Source: Capitulum mitella (taxonomy: Eukaryota; Arthropoda; Thecostraca; Pollicipedomorpha; Pollicipedidae). Taken from it: a DNA stretch of 64,000 bases. Under the pieces are notes generated by a model, which searched no databases, was not told where the DNA came from, and saw only the letters and a list, made by a program, of their open reading frames with translations. How positions within the stretch are numbered: position 1 is the first letter of the stretch; each line of letters opens with the position of its first letter. Below, in pieces: positions 33,000 to 45,327 of this stretch. Location: NCBI GenBank assembly GCA_030062745.1, contig CP099850.1, positions 7,192,001-7,256,000 on the forward strand. The letters run 5' to 3'. Position numbers and translations under genes: made by a program.

Positions 33000-35185
33000 A
33001 CACATCACGAATCAGGGCACTGCATGGGAGCAGAGTACGGGAACTGACAGCAGAATACCAGCCAATCAATACTTTCGTTAAGCGCTGCTCTCAGGCGTGG
33101 AACGCCTGCTGAAAGGAACGTAAGGATGAGGAAAGACAAAAAGAGGCAGATTGTAGATACAAAAAGAGGAAGATTGCAGATAGAGATTGAGATGCGGCCG
33201 TTCCGGCGCTGCGCTGGATGATAGAACTGGGATTTAAGGCCAAAGGAAGTTGCAAAGAAAGTTTTCGATTTGCTCCGACAATCCTCAGTATATGATTCAT
33301 TATGGACAATGCTTTTATATTTATGGCATCAAGAACGACTCAAAAGTGGCGCTGCGTAATGCGGCTTTCGCCTGCATTCAGCTTTCCAGGGATTTTAGTC
33401 AAGGCATTTTCTTGGAATATTGCTGGGTTTGTCACACTCATGAGTCGTGATTGCGATCCAGGTACGTACATATCTGCTACTTGCATATGAATTGCGTATT
33501 TTGCGCAGGTTTTGGAGACAAAATTATTTGGTTGAACATTTGGTGATGGATATTGCATAAGGGGCTCTTATTTGCACGACAAAGGAACAAACTGTTCTGT
33601 GAACTCTTTATCCTTTCGTTTTTGAAACACTCGTATGAAAATGGCAAAAGTCCAGGACGTTATACACGTTAGAGATGGTAATCTTACGAGAACGGACACT
33701 TGGCAAGAGTTGCCTGTCAGGTTTTCAATAATCTCATCGACGGTAGTGCTGGCTTTGCTCAGAAGCCAAACGGCTATTCAGCGTCGGTGAATGTCCCGTG
33801 GCCCTGGAGTTTTTTTTTTTAGCAGGATCAACGGTCAGGCCGTGAACGATTTCACCTGACTTCCAGCTGACAATAAGCAATATGTTGCGTCACTCTCGTA
33901 AAACCTGTGACAAGATAGGAGAAAAAGATCCAAACATATTTCCCCAATATAATTTGCTTTTTGTTCACTCGTCACCAGCAGTATTAGTTAAAAACAACAA
34001 AGAGGCAATGTAAATGTCAAAGAAATTGTATCAGCATCCTAACTGCATTAACTATTGATACAATACTGAAAAATGTAAAAGCAGTTTCTTTCTAAGCCTC
34101 ACTCAAACACATACATTCACGCTCAGACCTTCTCTCTTTACAATAATATCAAGTCTGGCGTTATGCTTGTCACAGAAGTGCAGTATAGACGATAAATACT
34201 TAATATAAATACTTAATAAATAAATACTGAATATTACCTAATATTCAACGTGACGTCATATACCTCAGCCATTTTTGGAGATCCTTGCCCACAGTCCAAA
34301 GAACATGACGCTGACCTTTCCGCCTCGTACCATGGGGTTTGAACTACGTTGTGCACCATTTGTTTTCTAAGACGCTGGTGTTTTTTTGATATATTGGTGG
34401 GACTGGTGTATGTGGTCCGTGGTGTGGTGGGCACTTGTCATTTGTGACTTGTACTGCTCCCACAATGCCATTTTTGTTTGTATCACTACATGCAGGCTCG
34501 TTGTATGCTAAATCCGTTACAGCTAATTGCATCTGTACAGATCATGTTAAAGTGCATTTGTTTTTAAACGTCGAAGTTTTTCATAAGCCAATGAAGAAAA
34601 ATGATTGGTTGGTTCAAGTGTAAAGGTCATAACAGTGATTTCACCAAAGTTTGGTACAGTCTTGGGGCTCGCTGTGAATAATTATGACGTGTGTGACTGA
34701 CATGTGATTTCCGTTCGGAAATTGCAAGGGTTGATCACCGTCTCAGCTTCCCTTTTTCATTAAGAAAACTATTTTCCTTCATTGATTTTACTGTGGGACT
34801 AGATAGGCGTTTTTCACATCTCAACAGCGGCGAAACCATAAACGCACTTTCGTCCTCGTTATTCCCTATCCCTCTTCTTAGTTTGCTACTCACTTCAAGG
34901 ACTTCTTTTCTATCAGTCTTCGACTGAAGGCCCTGCGCCAATCGCGTTCCATCACCACCTCAGTAGCTGGTGACATATTGTCGCCTTGCAATGGGGTGAC
35001 TCGCGAGCCAAAGTGTTGAAAGTCATCAAAATAACCATGGGGATTTTGTTTGGCATTTGTATAGAAAACAGCTAAGGTAACTGGCCATTCATCAATTTCT
35101 CCCAGAATCTTAGGTAGACAGGTCACTTCGCGACCTGACCGGGTGGCAAGTGTGCCATTCTACCTTGTTTCGCTTGGCTCACATT
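33000..35185. other. non-coding, no recognisable gene
   Basis: AT-rich sequence between two inverted copies of a repeat. Short overlapping frames at 33,250-33,560 and 34,234-34,623 match nothing known. Confidence 0.45.
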
Positions 35186-35189
35186 GACT

Positions 35190-35560
35190 GTGTCATGACT
35201 TGAAGTAATGAGGTAGTTTTTGCGTTCGTAATGCACTATAAACAAGGCACAGTTTCTGGAGGGACTCAAGCATTGCCAGTGAAGAGCATACCTCTGTATA
35301 CTTGCACCTCGTCACAGAGGCAACCAATTGCAGTTTCTTCACTTTACCTGGCTTCTGCCTAATTCGACCGACTTCCGCATGTCAGTTCTTTTCACTATGA
35401 AAATCGGACCATGCATATTTTAGGTTACTGGGTAGAGACTAGAGTGACTGTGATGTCTTGATCGGAACCAAGTCGCAAGTGGAATTGTTGACTGTTCTTT
35501 AAACGGAACTGAGCAGGCATCTGGTTAATTGTTCCCAGCAAAAATCCGGTAACCAGGTCG
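35190..35560 (-). repeat. unnamed dispersed repeat, copy 2
   Basis: The longer partner of 32,785-32,995, in opposite orientation. The extra internal 190 bp is either an insertion here or a deletion in copy 1. The two copies could pair as a long stem spanning 2.2 kb. Confidence 0.8.
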
Positions 35561-35564
35561 TTTC

Positions 35565-36440
35565 TCTGGACAGACCTCGGGTTTGCAGAACCGTCTGTTG
35601 CAAAACAAAGAGCTTCTAATTTACGCTATTTATCACGACACCGAAAAATACAAATCATTTTAATGGTACTGCGAGTAAATACCGAACAAAAAGGCAGTGT
35701 GGATATTGAGATTGAATTGGAGAAAGCATACAAGTTAACCTTGGTCGGGCGAGCGGGTTACAACCACCCCATTTCTCTCCCCCCGTGAGGTTGTTCTCAG
35801 ACTGCCGGCGAACGGCCTGCGTCAAGAGACTGAAGTTTACACTAACTGACCTTACATCCTTTCCGCATCTTTTCGGGGGAATAAAATTACCAGGTTTTCT
35901 CAGGTCACCGAGCGATCACAGCAGTATGGGGAGCTTGCAAACCGTTTTTTATAGACATGACCTATGTTTTAACTTCTTTTTCAGGGATTTGACGAGATGT
36001 GGGACCAGTTTTGGTACGGACTGTTTCATTGTATGCCTGACGACATAGCGGTGTTCAAAATGTCGGCGACTTTTCTTCGCTAAAGTTAGGTGAATGAACT
36101 CGTATGACATCAAAATCACAATCCAGTCTCGTCTACTTTCAGGTTGATAGGGCTGTTGTCTGATTGATAGGACTGATACCAACCCGAGAGGTTCCCAGTC
36201 TAAATAAATTCGCATCTTCCTGTTTCCAGTTCAAGAGGCGACACCAAGCTGAAACATTCAGTTGCTGATATATTTCATTGGACGGGGTGACACTGATTCG
36301 AACTGTCATCAGTCGCAGAGGTAGGTATCAGCTTTGGCATCCACTAAACCCTCCCAGCAGGCTGGACATGCATCTCCAGCATCTCCAGCGCATTCTGCCC
36401 ATGGGGAATTTTAATCCCGTGCTCTCATCGCCGACAAAAG
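35565..36440. other. non-coding, no recognisable gene
   Basis: No supported feature. An 87-codon frame at 35,785-36,048 is unrecognised. Confidence 0.45.
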
Positions 36441-36447
36441 AATGCAG

Positions 36448-37776
36448 TTTGTTTGTTTATTTTTTTTAGTTTACTTGGTGCCGATTCGTGCGAGCACAGT
36501 TTTTCAGATCATCAAGTATAAAGTACATTAAACAAAACGCCACTAAAACGCACAAGGCAAAACAGATACGCATTAAAACCGAGAAGAAAGTACACAGATC
36601 ATATTGGATTCTCAGCTTGGGCCCTCCACCCGCAGACTGTCGCCCTAAACTCACAGATGCTGGAAACGCCCAGCGCCTCACTGGGCAAACTATTCCACTT
36701 CGACGCTGCCCGGTGCACGAAACACCTCTGGGTGCTGGCAAGCCGGACTCTCGGCAGGTGGAGCTGTTCCGTACACCTCAGGCGGGCATCGCGCACAGCC
36801 AGGTAACATCAGTATGTAAAAATGGTCTGAGCGGCCCACGGGGCGTTGCCATCGTGGAGAGCGCGGTACACCTTCAGGCAGTCGCGCTCCACGACCAGCT
36901 CGCCGATGCTTGACCAGAGAAGTGAGTTTAGGGTTGGCGTGATGTGATCGTGGCGCCGTTCGCCGGTCACTGCCCGAGCCGCAAAGCTGATAACTTTTTG
37001 GATCCGATGTAGCTGATAGTCGGCTGCTCCATCCCAGACTGGCAAGCAGTAGATAATTTGAGAGAAAGGGCCTGAATGATCAGAATGAGGGCTTTGGTAA
37101 TAAAGTGACGGCAAAATCTATTCAAGAAAAAGAGGATGCCGTAGCACCGGCGCACAACTGCGGAGACGTGCCGGTCCCAGGTCAGTGACCGGTCCACGGT
37201 CACAATATTTCGATCGTGTCCGAGGACTGAAATAAGGTGCCAGAAAAACTGATTTGAAAGTTGGACGCCCTTCCAAATATTTTTTTTTTTGGTACCAAGA
37301 AGAATAAAATCGGTTTTTTTTTGACGCGTTCATTTTCGGAGGGTTGTTTTTGAACCAGCTGTGCACTGACGCCATTAACTCCACTAGGATTAACTCCACC
37401 GGAATTTTGAGCTGAAGTTAACTATCACTGCCAGGCGGCGAGCTGTCGAGAGTTGCGTGTCATCCGCATAGCACAGACGACCGTGGGGAAGAAAGCTCGA
37501 GAGGTCGGCTACGACGATGCTGAAAAGTATGGGTCCGATAAGAGATCCCTGTGGGACGCCAAAATCAACGGGACGGACCTCGGAACCACCCCGAACCATT
37601 TGCCTACTGCCGCTGAGGTAGCTTTGGAACCAGTTGGATGGAATACCATACCATGCCAGCTTCCGCAGGAGGACGCCATGATCATCACTGTCAAAGGCCT
37701 CGCTTAAATGCAGGTACTGGTACGGGCTTCGGCCTGGCTTACAGAAAATAAACAGCCTACAGGATGTACAAAACAT
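36448..37776 (-). mobile_element. L2/CR1-like LINE, 3' half, broken
   Basis: This is the reverse transcriptase and C-terminal region of a non-LTR retrotransposon on the minus strand. In order from 37,776 downward: a LHLSEAFDSDDHGVLLRKL palm motif A, FGVPQGSLIGPILFS (motif B) and CYADDTQL (motif C). Then come a VHSWFKNNPPKMN motif D, TVDRSLTWDRHVSAVVRRCYGIL, and the terminal LHLPRVRLASTQR..VHRAASKWNSLP block typical of L2/CR1-type elements. These pieces lie in different frames (at least three frame changes). No endonuclease is present, so the copy is 5'-truncated. The 3' end is an A-rich tail (minus AATAAACAAACAAAC) near 36,448. Confidence 0.85.
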
Positions 37777-37779
37777 GTT

Positions 37780-38245
37780 TTCGACATTATACCGTCTTTC
37801 GACACTGCACCGTCGAAGCTACGTTTCTTTGTAACTGTGAGGCGGAAAAATTCCCGCCTGAACATGTAACAATACATCAGCTGCATGTTAGACGAAAAAC
37901 GGAGCCAGAGTTCTTTCACCACTAAAATCCCTCAAACGTTCTTGAACATGTCAGTTTTATTTCGGATTCTTTCACATACGGATATCTTTTGGACCTATTC
38001 TCCGAAGGAAAAGCAGAGTAAGAAACGCGCACCGCTCCATTAGAGTGTGACATTCAACGACGAGCTCGATCGGTTTGGAAAATCCCGACATGGGTGTATC
38101 CTGAAGCTAACTGCCAGAAAATGGCTAAAGATATGCGATCGGTAAAAAAGCAGCGGCACGAGACGTTTCATGGCGTGTGTGCTTGTGCGTAATTAAATTC
38201 TGAAATAGTTATATGTAATACATACATGTTTGTGTTCCTACACGT
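37780..38245. other. non-coding, no recognisable gene
   Basis: No supported feature between the LINE and the next TTAA-type element end. Confidence 0.45.
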
Positions 38246-38251
38246 TCTTAA

Positions 38252-38900
38252 ACCCTCCCCGTGACAGGCGGGTTTGAATAGCCCCTCGAAGGTTTCTCCG
38301 CGATAGCGGGAAAATAGCTAAATGCAGGACCGCCAAATTTTTGGTGCCTTTTTTAACATCCTTGGCACATATTCTCAAAAATATCTCTGGATTAAGTCAG
38401 GTCACTGCCTTAGGTCATGACAAAGAGGGCCATCTCCAAAAATTTTGTCTGTCAGAACTCTGCGAAACAACAAGATAACGAATGGAAAACATAGATATAA
38501 GTAAAACTATATGTGGGTTGTAAAACGTATATCTCGGATTTTGTGGGCAACATCAGGTCATTCACCTGGGATCGTGACGATCTTGGCCTGTGTTCTAGGA
38601 TTTCCGGCATTTTGGGCAGCATGCGCGTTTTACATTGGTATTTAGGCAGTCTGGGAACTTATACATTCTTCTGGGGCATCCTACATAAACTTTTGGGTGA
38701 CCTCCGTGAAATGGCCTGGGATCAGGTCAGGGTAGGTTGCGCACAATGTACTCAGCCTTTACATTGTGTACAGGCTGGGTGTGGAAACAGATTCTGTTTG
38801 TGCTTTATTTCACACTTTATCGGCTAAATGCTATCAGAATCCATTTCTACAACTCCGACTGCCCATTTAACAGATCTGAAGGTTAAGGTCAATGTTAGAA
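38252..38900. mobile_element. candidate TTAA-type MITE family D
   Basis: A TTAA (38248-38251) is followed by ACCCTCCCCGTGACAGGCGGG and GAATAGCCCCTC, echoing the family A start (CCCTATTCCCGGCAGGGGGG, GAATCCGCCCCC). The next 600 bp carries spaced AGGTCA half-sites (near 38,396, 38,553, 38,724 and 38,883). No right end or second copy was found, so the call is tentative. Confidence 0.45.
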
Positions 38901-38904
38901 TGAT

Positions 38905-40305
38905 CGTCAGGGCCCAGGATACTCGGGCTAATTGGTATCTATTTGCAAAAAAATGACACTGAATTTTTCGCCTGGTCCTGGTGAATACACAGCCGAGTTT
39001 TATGAAGTGTTTTGGCCAGATTTAAAAGGTTTGGTACACGGGGCAATCCATGAACTTTTCACCTCTGGCTTCATGCCGCAAAGTATTAGCAGTAGCCTGA
39101 AGACTCTCATACCCAAACAAGGGAAAGATACTAGGCGTGCGGAAAACTTGAGGCCAGTCAGTCTCCTCAGTGCCTTCTACAAGTTAATTACTGAGATGTT
39201 GGCTAGGCGGTTGAGCATTGTCGTTGGCCACGTGATGGACAGTGATCACATCGGCTTTATAAAGAGCCTTTATATTGTGGAAAGTGTGCACACTGGATTT
39301 GATGTAACAGGACACTGTACTGAAAACAATACAAGCGGATTGCTTATACCCCGTGCCATGCTAAAGGCTTACGATTCAGCCGGTTGGGAATACTTAAAAG
39401 CCGTGATAGGAAAGTTTGGATTTGGGAAAATCTTTCAGAAATGGATGAACGTACCCGACAGTGATGAACCAGGATCAGTTCTTTACGTAACAGTGCAGAT
39501 CAACAAATGGCTGTCCTTACCCTGTCAGATACGAAGGGAATTGAGAAGGGATGTCCCTCAGTTCTAATCTGTCCTTGCCGTCTATTGAGCCTCTGTTAAT
39601 ACAAATCAGAGGGAGCTTAAATGTACGGGGGTTATTGATTGGCCCTGTAACTCTGAGAACCGTGGCTTATGCAGACTACGTCACAATACTTTTGGGCCGT
39701 TCGGTATGCTCCCTGAAGGCGTGTTTGGACGTCTTTAGCGATTTCGAATGTGCCTCAGGGCTCCAATTAAGCCGTCAAAAAACTGAAGCCATGCGGATAT
39801 GAAGCGACGCCTTTGACAAAGAGCCCTGCAAAGCGGCGTCAGGCTAACCTGGACATAGGGCCCAATCAAGACACTTGATGTTAAAAAAGGCCAAACGTCA
39901 CATTGTAATATTGTCGAAATGAATGATGCCGAAAAGACGCATGCCGTGGAGAAGCGTCTCAATCCATGTTTGCGGAGTGGCTTCACGCCCTTCAGAAGAG
40001 TCTGCCTAATTAAATCCGAAGCGGCCTCGCAGTTTATCTGTCATGTCCGTCATTCCACAACCGTGAACAGACACAATGAAAAACAGCGAAAAAAACATTA
40101 TTTCGCTTTCATGGGGGAATAAGCGAGATAAGATTAAAATGACTGTTCTAGAAAATCAGCATAAAAATGGAGGCTTTAAGTACCCGACATTCCAACAACT
40201 GAAAAAGTTTGAAAGTGGTATGGATAAAACGTTACTCAGAACAGCCATAAGCCAAGCGAGGAGCGGCCGTCACGCATATGCTCTCCCTGCAAGGAGGTAC
40301 ATCAG
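38905..40305 (+). mobile_element. Tx1/L1-like LINE relic (reverse transcriptase part)
   Basis: The translation matches Tx1-clade LINE reverse transcriptase in order: SPGPGEYTAEFYEVFWPDLK, TLIPKQGKD..ENLRPVSLL.AFYK (motifs 1-2), DSDHIGFIKSLYIVESVH (motif 3) and MLKAYDSAGWEYLKAVIGKFG (palm A). A degraded motif B (ELRRDVPQF), AYADYVTILL (motif C, with YADD changed to YADY) and FECASGLQLSRQKTEAM (motif D) follow. Distal pieces such as SWGNKRDKIKMTVLENQHKN with GGFKYPTFQ belong to the usual C-terminal region. At least four frame changes or stops separate the pieces, and neither the endonuclease nor an ORF1 is seen. An old, 5'-truncated copy that abuts the I-group LINE. Confidence 0.8.
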
Positions 40306-40479
40306 TATCTAAGTGCTGTCCAGACAACAAGCAGATGGAAGTGCGCATAAGAAGCGTATTTTGGAGGGAAGCTGCCAAGGCCCGGAAAACAGCATTGTGC
40401 AGGATTTCGAGTCCGGGAAAATATCAGAGCAGGTCCTGAGGTTGGATAAGCACTCCGCTCTGTACCGTCTCCGCAAACC

Positions 40480-43400
40480 ACACTTACGACACAGCACTAA
40501 CAAACTCACTTCAAGCACTTGCGGCAAACGCAAACATTCAGTCGACCAACACTGAAACATACAACACACCATTCACAATGTATGAATCACGCCTTGCCCT
40601 CAGCAAGTGCGGCAACACGTCGGTTGGGCCGGACGACATTCACTACCAATTCTTCAGACACTTGAGTAAAGTGTCTTTAACGTGCCTGTTGACGGCCATT
40701 AACAATCTCTTCTTAAACGACTCCTTTCCGCCAAATTGGCGACAAAGTATAATCATTCCCTTGCCCAAGCCGAAAAAGGACCTCACGCAGCCAAAAGGAT
40801 ACAGACCAATATCTCTCATCAGCTTTGCCAGTAAACTCGTCGAGCGCATGGTAAACACACGCCTCCGACACTTTTTTGGAAAACAAAAAACTGCTCGACG
40901 AACACCAATGCGGTTTCAGAAAACACAAGTCCACAGCAGACAATCTCATACGCATAGTACACGACATCAAACACGGCATCAATTACAAACGCACCACAGT
41001 AGCAGCATACTTAGACATCAGGGCTGCATTCGACCGAGTCCACAAGTCCGCACCTGCACACAAACTCTACAAGCTAGGTCTACGCGGACACCTAGCACAC
41101 TTTCTACTGAACTTCCTCCGGGATAGAACAGTACAGGTCAGATGCGGCAACGCCACCTCCAGCTATGGAGCGCAGGATCAGGGCCTTCCACAAGGAAGCG
41201 TCATTTCACCAGCATTCTTTCTCATCATGATAACGACATGTTTGACGATTTTCACTGCAGAGCACTACACTATTCACTTTTTGCGGACGACGTGGCCATT
41301 TGGGCCACTAACCACTGCTTCCTAAAAGCCGAAAACACCGTTCAATCCGGACTAGACCACATTGCAAAGTGGTGTAACAAATGGGACTTCACCCTGTCCG
41401 CAGAAAAAATCAGCAGTAGTTGCATACGCTCGCGCCACCGGACCACTCACCCTCAACCTGAATATCCATGGCGAAGCCACAGAGCAGGTTAAAAGTTTCA
41501 AATTTCTCGGAATCCACCTCGACGAAACACTTACATTCCAACAACACATTAAAGACATCACGAAACGATGCGCAAAACGCACCAACATCCTACGCTGCCT
41601 CTCAGGAACAGACTGGGGCGGAAACAGACAAACACTATTCATACTCTACAAGGCCATCATTCCACCCATTCTAGAACACAACAGCTTCATTTTCAACAAC
41701 ATCTCTCCGTCCCTAGCACAAAAACTAGAAGCCATACAAAATCACAGCATTCGAGCAGCAACTGGAGCATTACACGGTACCCCGACTGTCAGCCTTCTGG
41801 CCGACGCGGACATGCCATCACTATAGATCAGACGAACACAACAACTGTGTCGGTACTACATGACAGTCCAGACTACAGAAAACCATCCGACACAGTCTTA
41901 CTTCAAACACGACAGACTAGACAAGAGCCGTGCAGCACGCAAACGCCCACCTTTTCACGTTCAAATAAGCACGGCTCTGGCAGACCTTCAGTTTGCCGTA
42001 CCGCCCACTGCACCCAGACCGCCCCTCAGGCCATTCTGGATTCACAAACCACCCACTATCGAATATCTTCTCACAGAACGTAAAACAGACATAATTCAAA
42101 CAGAGATACTCGCCAAATTCCGCGAATACACCACTGTCAACCACAAATCATTCATATACACAGACGGGTCCAAAATCGACGACAAAGTCGGATTTGGACT
42201 CACATCGCCTGGCTTCGAACTCGGCAACCGCCTCCCAGACCAAACATCAATCTTCTCTGCAGAGGCCATGGCCATACTGATAGCCATTCGCATGGCAATC
42301 AGACACAACATGGTTAACGTAGTTGTCTGCTCCGACTCAAAATCGGTCCTACAAGCCATCAGCAATACGGCCGACCCATCACACTACATCATTGATTGCA
42401 TACAACAGCAAGTGTCCCCTAACGTAAACAACATTTCTTTCCTTTGGATACCGGGACACGCTAACATCAGAGGCAACGAGCGAGTAGACCAGATTGCGAA
42501 ACAATCACTAGCATTCGACACATGCTTTGATACCAAATTTTCACTAAACGACTGCAAGGCCGCCCTGCAACAACACATCCGTAAACACCAACAGAAAACC
42601 TGGACACAAAATCACCACGCACACTTGTACGATATCAAACCCACACTTGGCGCCTGGGATACATCAAATCAAAAATATAGGCGTCAAGAAGTCGTCCTCA
42701 CCAGACTTAGAACGGGTCGCACAAAATACACACAACCACTCTTAGAGGACGGCTCTTATCAAGTACCACAATGCCACACATGCAACGCACCACTTAACGT
42801 AAGTCACCTCCTGCTGGAATGTAGGGATTTTGAAACACAAAGACGACCCATTAAGGCCTTCTGCCAACAAAAGACAATTCAGCTCACCCTGAGTACCCTA
42901 CTGGGTAACCAGCACCCAGACCTACTGCAGCTGCTATTCAGATACCTAAATGACACACACCTAGCAGGAGAACTCTAATGCCACACCACACTACACAACA
43001 CTGCAAATCCTTCTCACTCCTTCCTTTCTTCCGCAACACCCGGCGTGAGAGGGTGAACGCTTAGCTAGCGTGAGAGGCGGTGTGGGCAATCTCCTCCTAG
43101 CCTGCACGATAAAGACCCCTCGGTGCTTTTCGTGAGGAGTAGGCCACGTGCCGACACCTTGGCAAAATCAAACGTAAAACATAACCTAAATTCCTTGCTT
43201 TTCAGGAGGGCTGAATAATAACGTAACTGGCATAAGTAAAGGCGACAACTCCCTTCCTCTTCTCCCTGCGCGTCTTGCCCCCACTTCACGGAGGCCCCCC
43301 ATCATGCCGATATTATCAGCGGCATCTAAATTTTTGTCACACACATAACTTAACGTAAAAAGCACTTGTATCCATCACTCTTTCAACCTGTAACGTTAAG

Positions 43401-43537
43401 TGAAACACTTGCGCTATCTTTAAAATCGCCACATACACTCTAACGTAACGTAGCTCACACAGACTTTACAGGCGGCGCATAATGACCAAAAGGCCGAGGC
43501 ACGCCTCTAAACCCAATATCAATCAAACAATCAATTG
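40480..43537 (+). mobile_element. I-group LINE with reverse transcriptase, RNase H and Cys-His knuckle
   Basis: A 5'-truncated but well preserved non-LTR retrotransposon. It keeps the reverse transcriptase (GPDDIHYQFF, KGYRPISLISFASK, DEHQCGFRKHKSTADN, AAYLDIRAAFDRV, QGLPQGSVISPAFF, FADDVAIW, FLGIHLDETLTF), then an RNase H domain with all acidic landmarks (YTDGSK, SAEAMAI, CSDSKSV, WIPGHANIRGNERVDQIAK). A CX2CX7HX4C knuckle (CHTCNAPLNVSHLLLEC) precedes the stop at 42,976-42,978. RT followed by RNase H and a Cys-His motif is typical of the I group (I, Nimb and relatives). Frame changes lie near 40,890, 41,230-41,270 and 41,405, with one in-frame TAG at 41,824-41,826. From 41,860 to 42,978 the frame is fully open. 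The 3' UTR runs to the AATCAATCAAACAATCAAT tail. The 5' junction with the Tx1 relic lies between 40,305 and 40,500. Confidence 0.9.
41860..42978 (+). CDS. open 372-codon part of LINE ORF2 (RNase H and knuckle)
   Basis: The longest intact reading frame of the I-group LINE. The first 85 residues are the thumb/connection region, residues about 90-220 are RNase H (YTDGS near 97, E in SAEAMA, D in CSDSKS, and H..GNE.VD), and the Cys-His knuckle is at about residues 306-322. It is part of the larger, interrupted ORF2 and is not a stand-alone gene; its first Met is not a natural start. Confidence 0.8.
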   Translation: MTVQTTENHPTQSYFKHDRLDKSRAARKRPPFHVQISTALADLQFAVPPTAPRPPLRPFWIHKPPTIEYLLTERKTDIIQTEILAKFREYTTVNHKSFIYTDGSKIDDKVGFGLTSPGFELGNRLPDQTSIFSAEAMAILIAIRMAIRHNMVNVVVCSDSKSVLQAISNTADPSHYIIDCIQQQVSPNVNNISFLWIPGHANIRGNERVDQIAKQSLAFDTCFDTKFSLNDCKAALQQHIRKHQQKTWTQNHHAHLYDIKPTLGAWDTSNQKYRRQEVVLTRLRTGRTKYTQPLLEDGSYQVPQCHTCNAPLNVSHLLLECRDFETQRRPIKAFCQQKTIQLTLSTLLGNQHPDLLQLLFRYLNDTHLAGEL

Positions 43538-43539
43538 GA

Positions 43540-44535
43540 TAAGTGCATTGATCTTGAGCGTTACCCTACTATTCCTTAGACAAGATTGCAAGAAAAAGGT
43601 ATTTTACTGCTAAAAGACATATACTATTTCGACCGCAGAAAGCTCCCTGCACCCAACCAGATAACCACCAAAGACGAAATTCGCCCGGTGTGCGACCTTG
43701 CTCTGTTGTGATCGTTGCCAGCTGGAGGCGCAGATTAGAAAGGAACAAGCCGAGAGCATTTGTAGAAAACAAGGTCATAGAAAATATCTACAGTGTGCAA
43801 AAATGCGCCAAATGGTCATACTGTAAGATATTATCTTCCGTAAAAAAACGTGCCCAGAGAGACACATGAACGTTGGAACAACGTTGGAAGAACATGACGA
43901 ATTTTGATTGGGCCCGAATTATAGAACTGGACAAAGGTCTTTACAAGGATATATAAAGTTACTGTCGACAGAATGTTAAGATGGCTGCGTTTTAACTGTG
44001 TCCACAGGATTCTTTCTACCGACAGACTTTTTTTCTACCCACCATCTTTCATCAGGTGGCCAGGAGTGCTCCCGTCCCAAACCATCACTACGCAAAGTAC
44101 CTTATGTTAACTCCCAGGGCAATCAAACTTGTAAAAACAAAAGTCGTGGCACTCGCTTCTATGGAAGGAAGGCGAAAAAAATAAAATTTATACAAAATAT
44201 GACGCGTATTAGTATGTTTTATTAACATGAGAGAAAGCAGTCTCTCTCAAGAAGCTTCCGGCTGTCCCCTAAACCATTCCCATAAACTGAGGTTCAGTAT
44301 TAGTGCAAATTAACAATAGCTGCTCACGTCTTGAAGTGGAGAGAAACATTCGTCTTTGAAACACTCGTCACAGAAACACAGGTCCTGTTCATCGAAGGCC
44401 GCTCACTGGGGCAGCCCACCAAAACTAATTAAGGCTTGATGTTCGGTGGATTACCCCATCGCCGGTAGTTGTAGTGGTGGCTTAAATAAGAAAGCACACA
44501 GCGCCCATGCATCGGACTCATACACCTCCAGCACC
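43540..44535. other. non-coding, no recognisable gene
   Basis: No supported feature downstream of the LINE tail. Confidence 0.45.
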
Positions 44536-44544
44536 TGTAATAGT

Positions 44545-44645
44545 TCACAGACTCTCACACACCCGCACAGACGTACGGCCGCACAGACACACAGACGCAC
44601 AAACACACAGGCACACCTTTACGCAGGCACACAGGCACAACTTCA
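44545..44645. repeat. CA-rich low-complexity tract
   Basis: A degenerate run of CACA, GCACA and GACGCACA words without a fixed period. Confidence 0.8.
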
Positions 44646-44649
44646 CCTG

Positions 44650-45240
44650 CCGTTTTCTTGCAGCCTTATTCCAGGAATGGTAACCTGTTTATACATATGG
44701 CCCGAGAGAATCAGACAAATGCTGCTGTTGTCCCATGTACAGTGAGAACATCGTACATATTTTCTAGTATTGTTCCAAAACATTTTTTTTGAAGAATGTG
44801 CTCCAATGAGCATCATGTCCCAGTTTTGGTCAGGAGTGATGTCATCCTCGGAGTCAGCCGATCGGCAGAGGCCCCAGAAAATTTGAACGAAATGATATGA
44901 CTAAGAACAGCACATATGTGGGAGTGTAGAGCTGAAGAGACAGTCCCGAACGTATACGGCTTCGTCAAAAAGTTACTGTAATTTCTCCAGATGGAGGAAT
45001 ACATTAGTACCATCAAAGGAAACAGTGATAAATACCGTTATAGATGGGAAATTGATGCTGCGCAATTCCAAAGGGAACTGCCGATTTAGGGTATACGTGT
45101 CAGTACAAACAGTTCACCTCGGCGAGCACGTTGATAACATCAGCGTGTTCAGTATCCATTGCCATAGTGTCTGTACGGTGTGCCAGTGCCAGTACTATGT
45201 CTGTACAATACGCGCATGCCACGCAGTGCCGTGCGCGTAT
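44650..45240. other. non-coding, no recognisable gene
   Basis: No supported feature. Confidence 0.45.
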
Positions 45241-45264
45241 TGATTAGACTATGCGTGTGGGGTA

Positions 45265-45285
45265 TACTAGGTTGCTATATACCTA

Positions 45286-45327
<42 letters not shown>

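Noticed and set aside
6763-34258. Scattered TGACGTCA (CRE-like) octamers at 6763, 8137 and 34251
   Set aside because: Isolated single sites far apart with no promoter context; compatible with chance.
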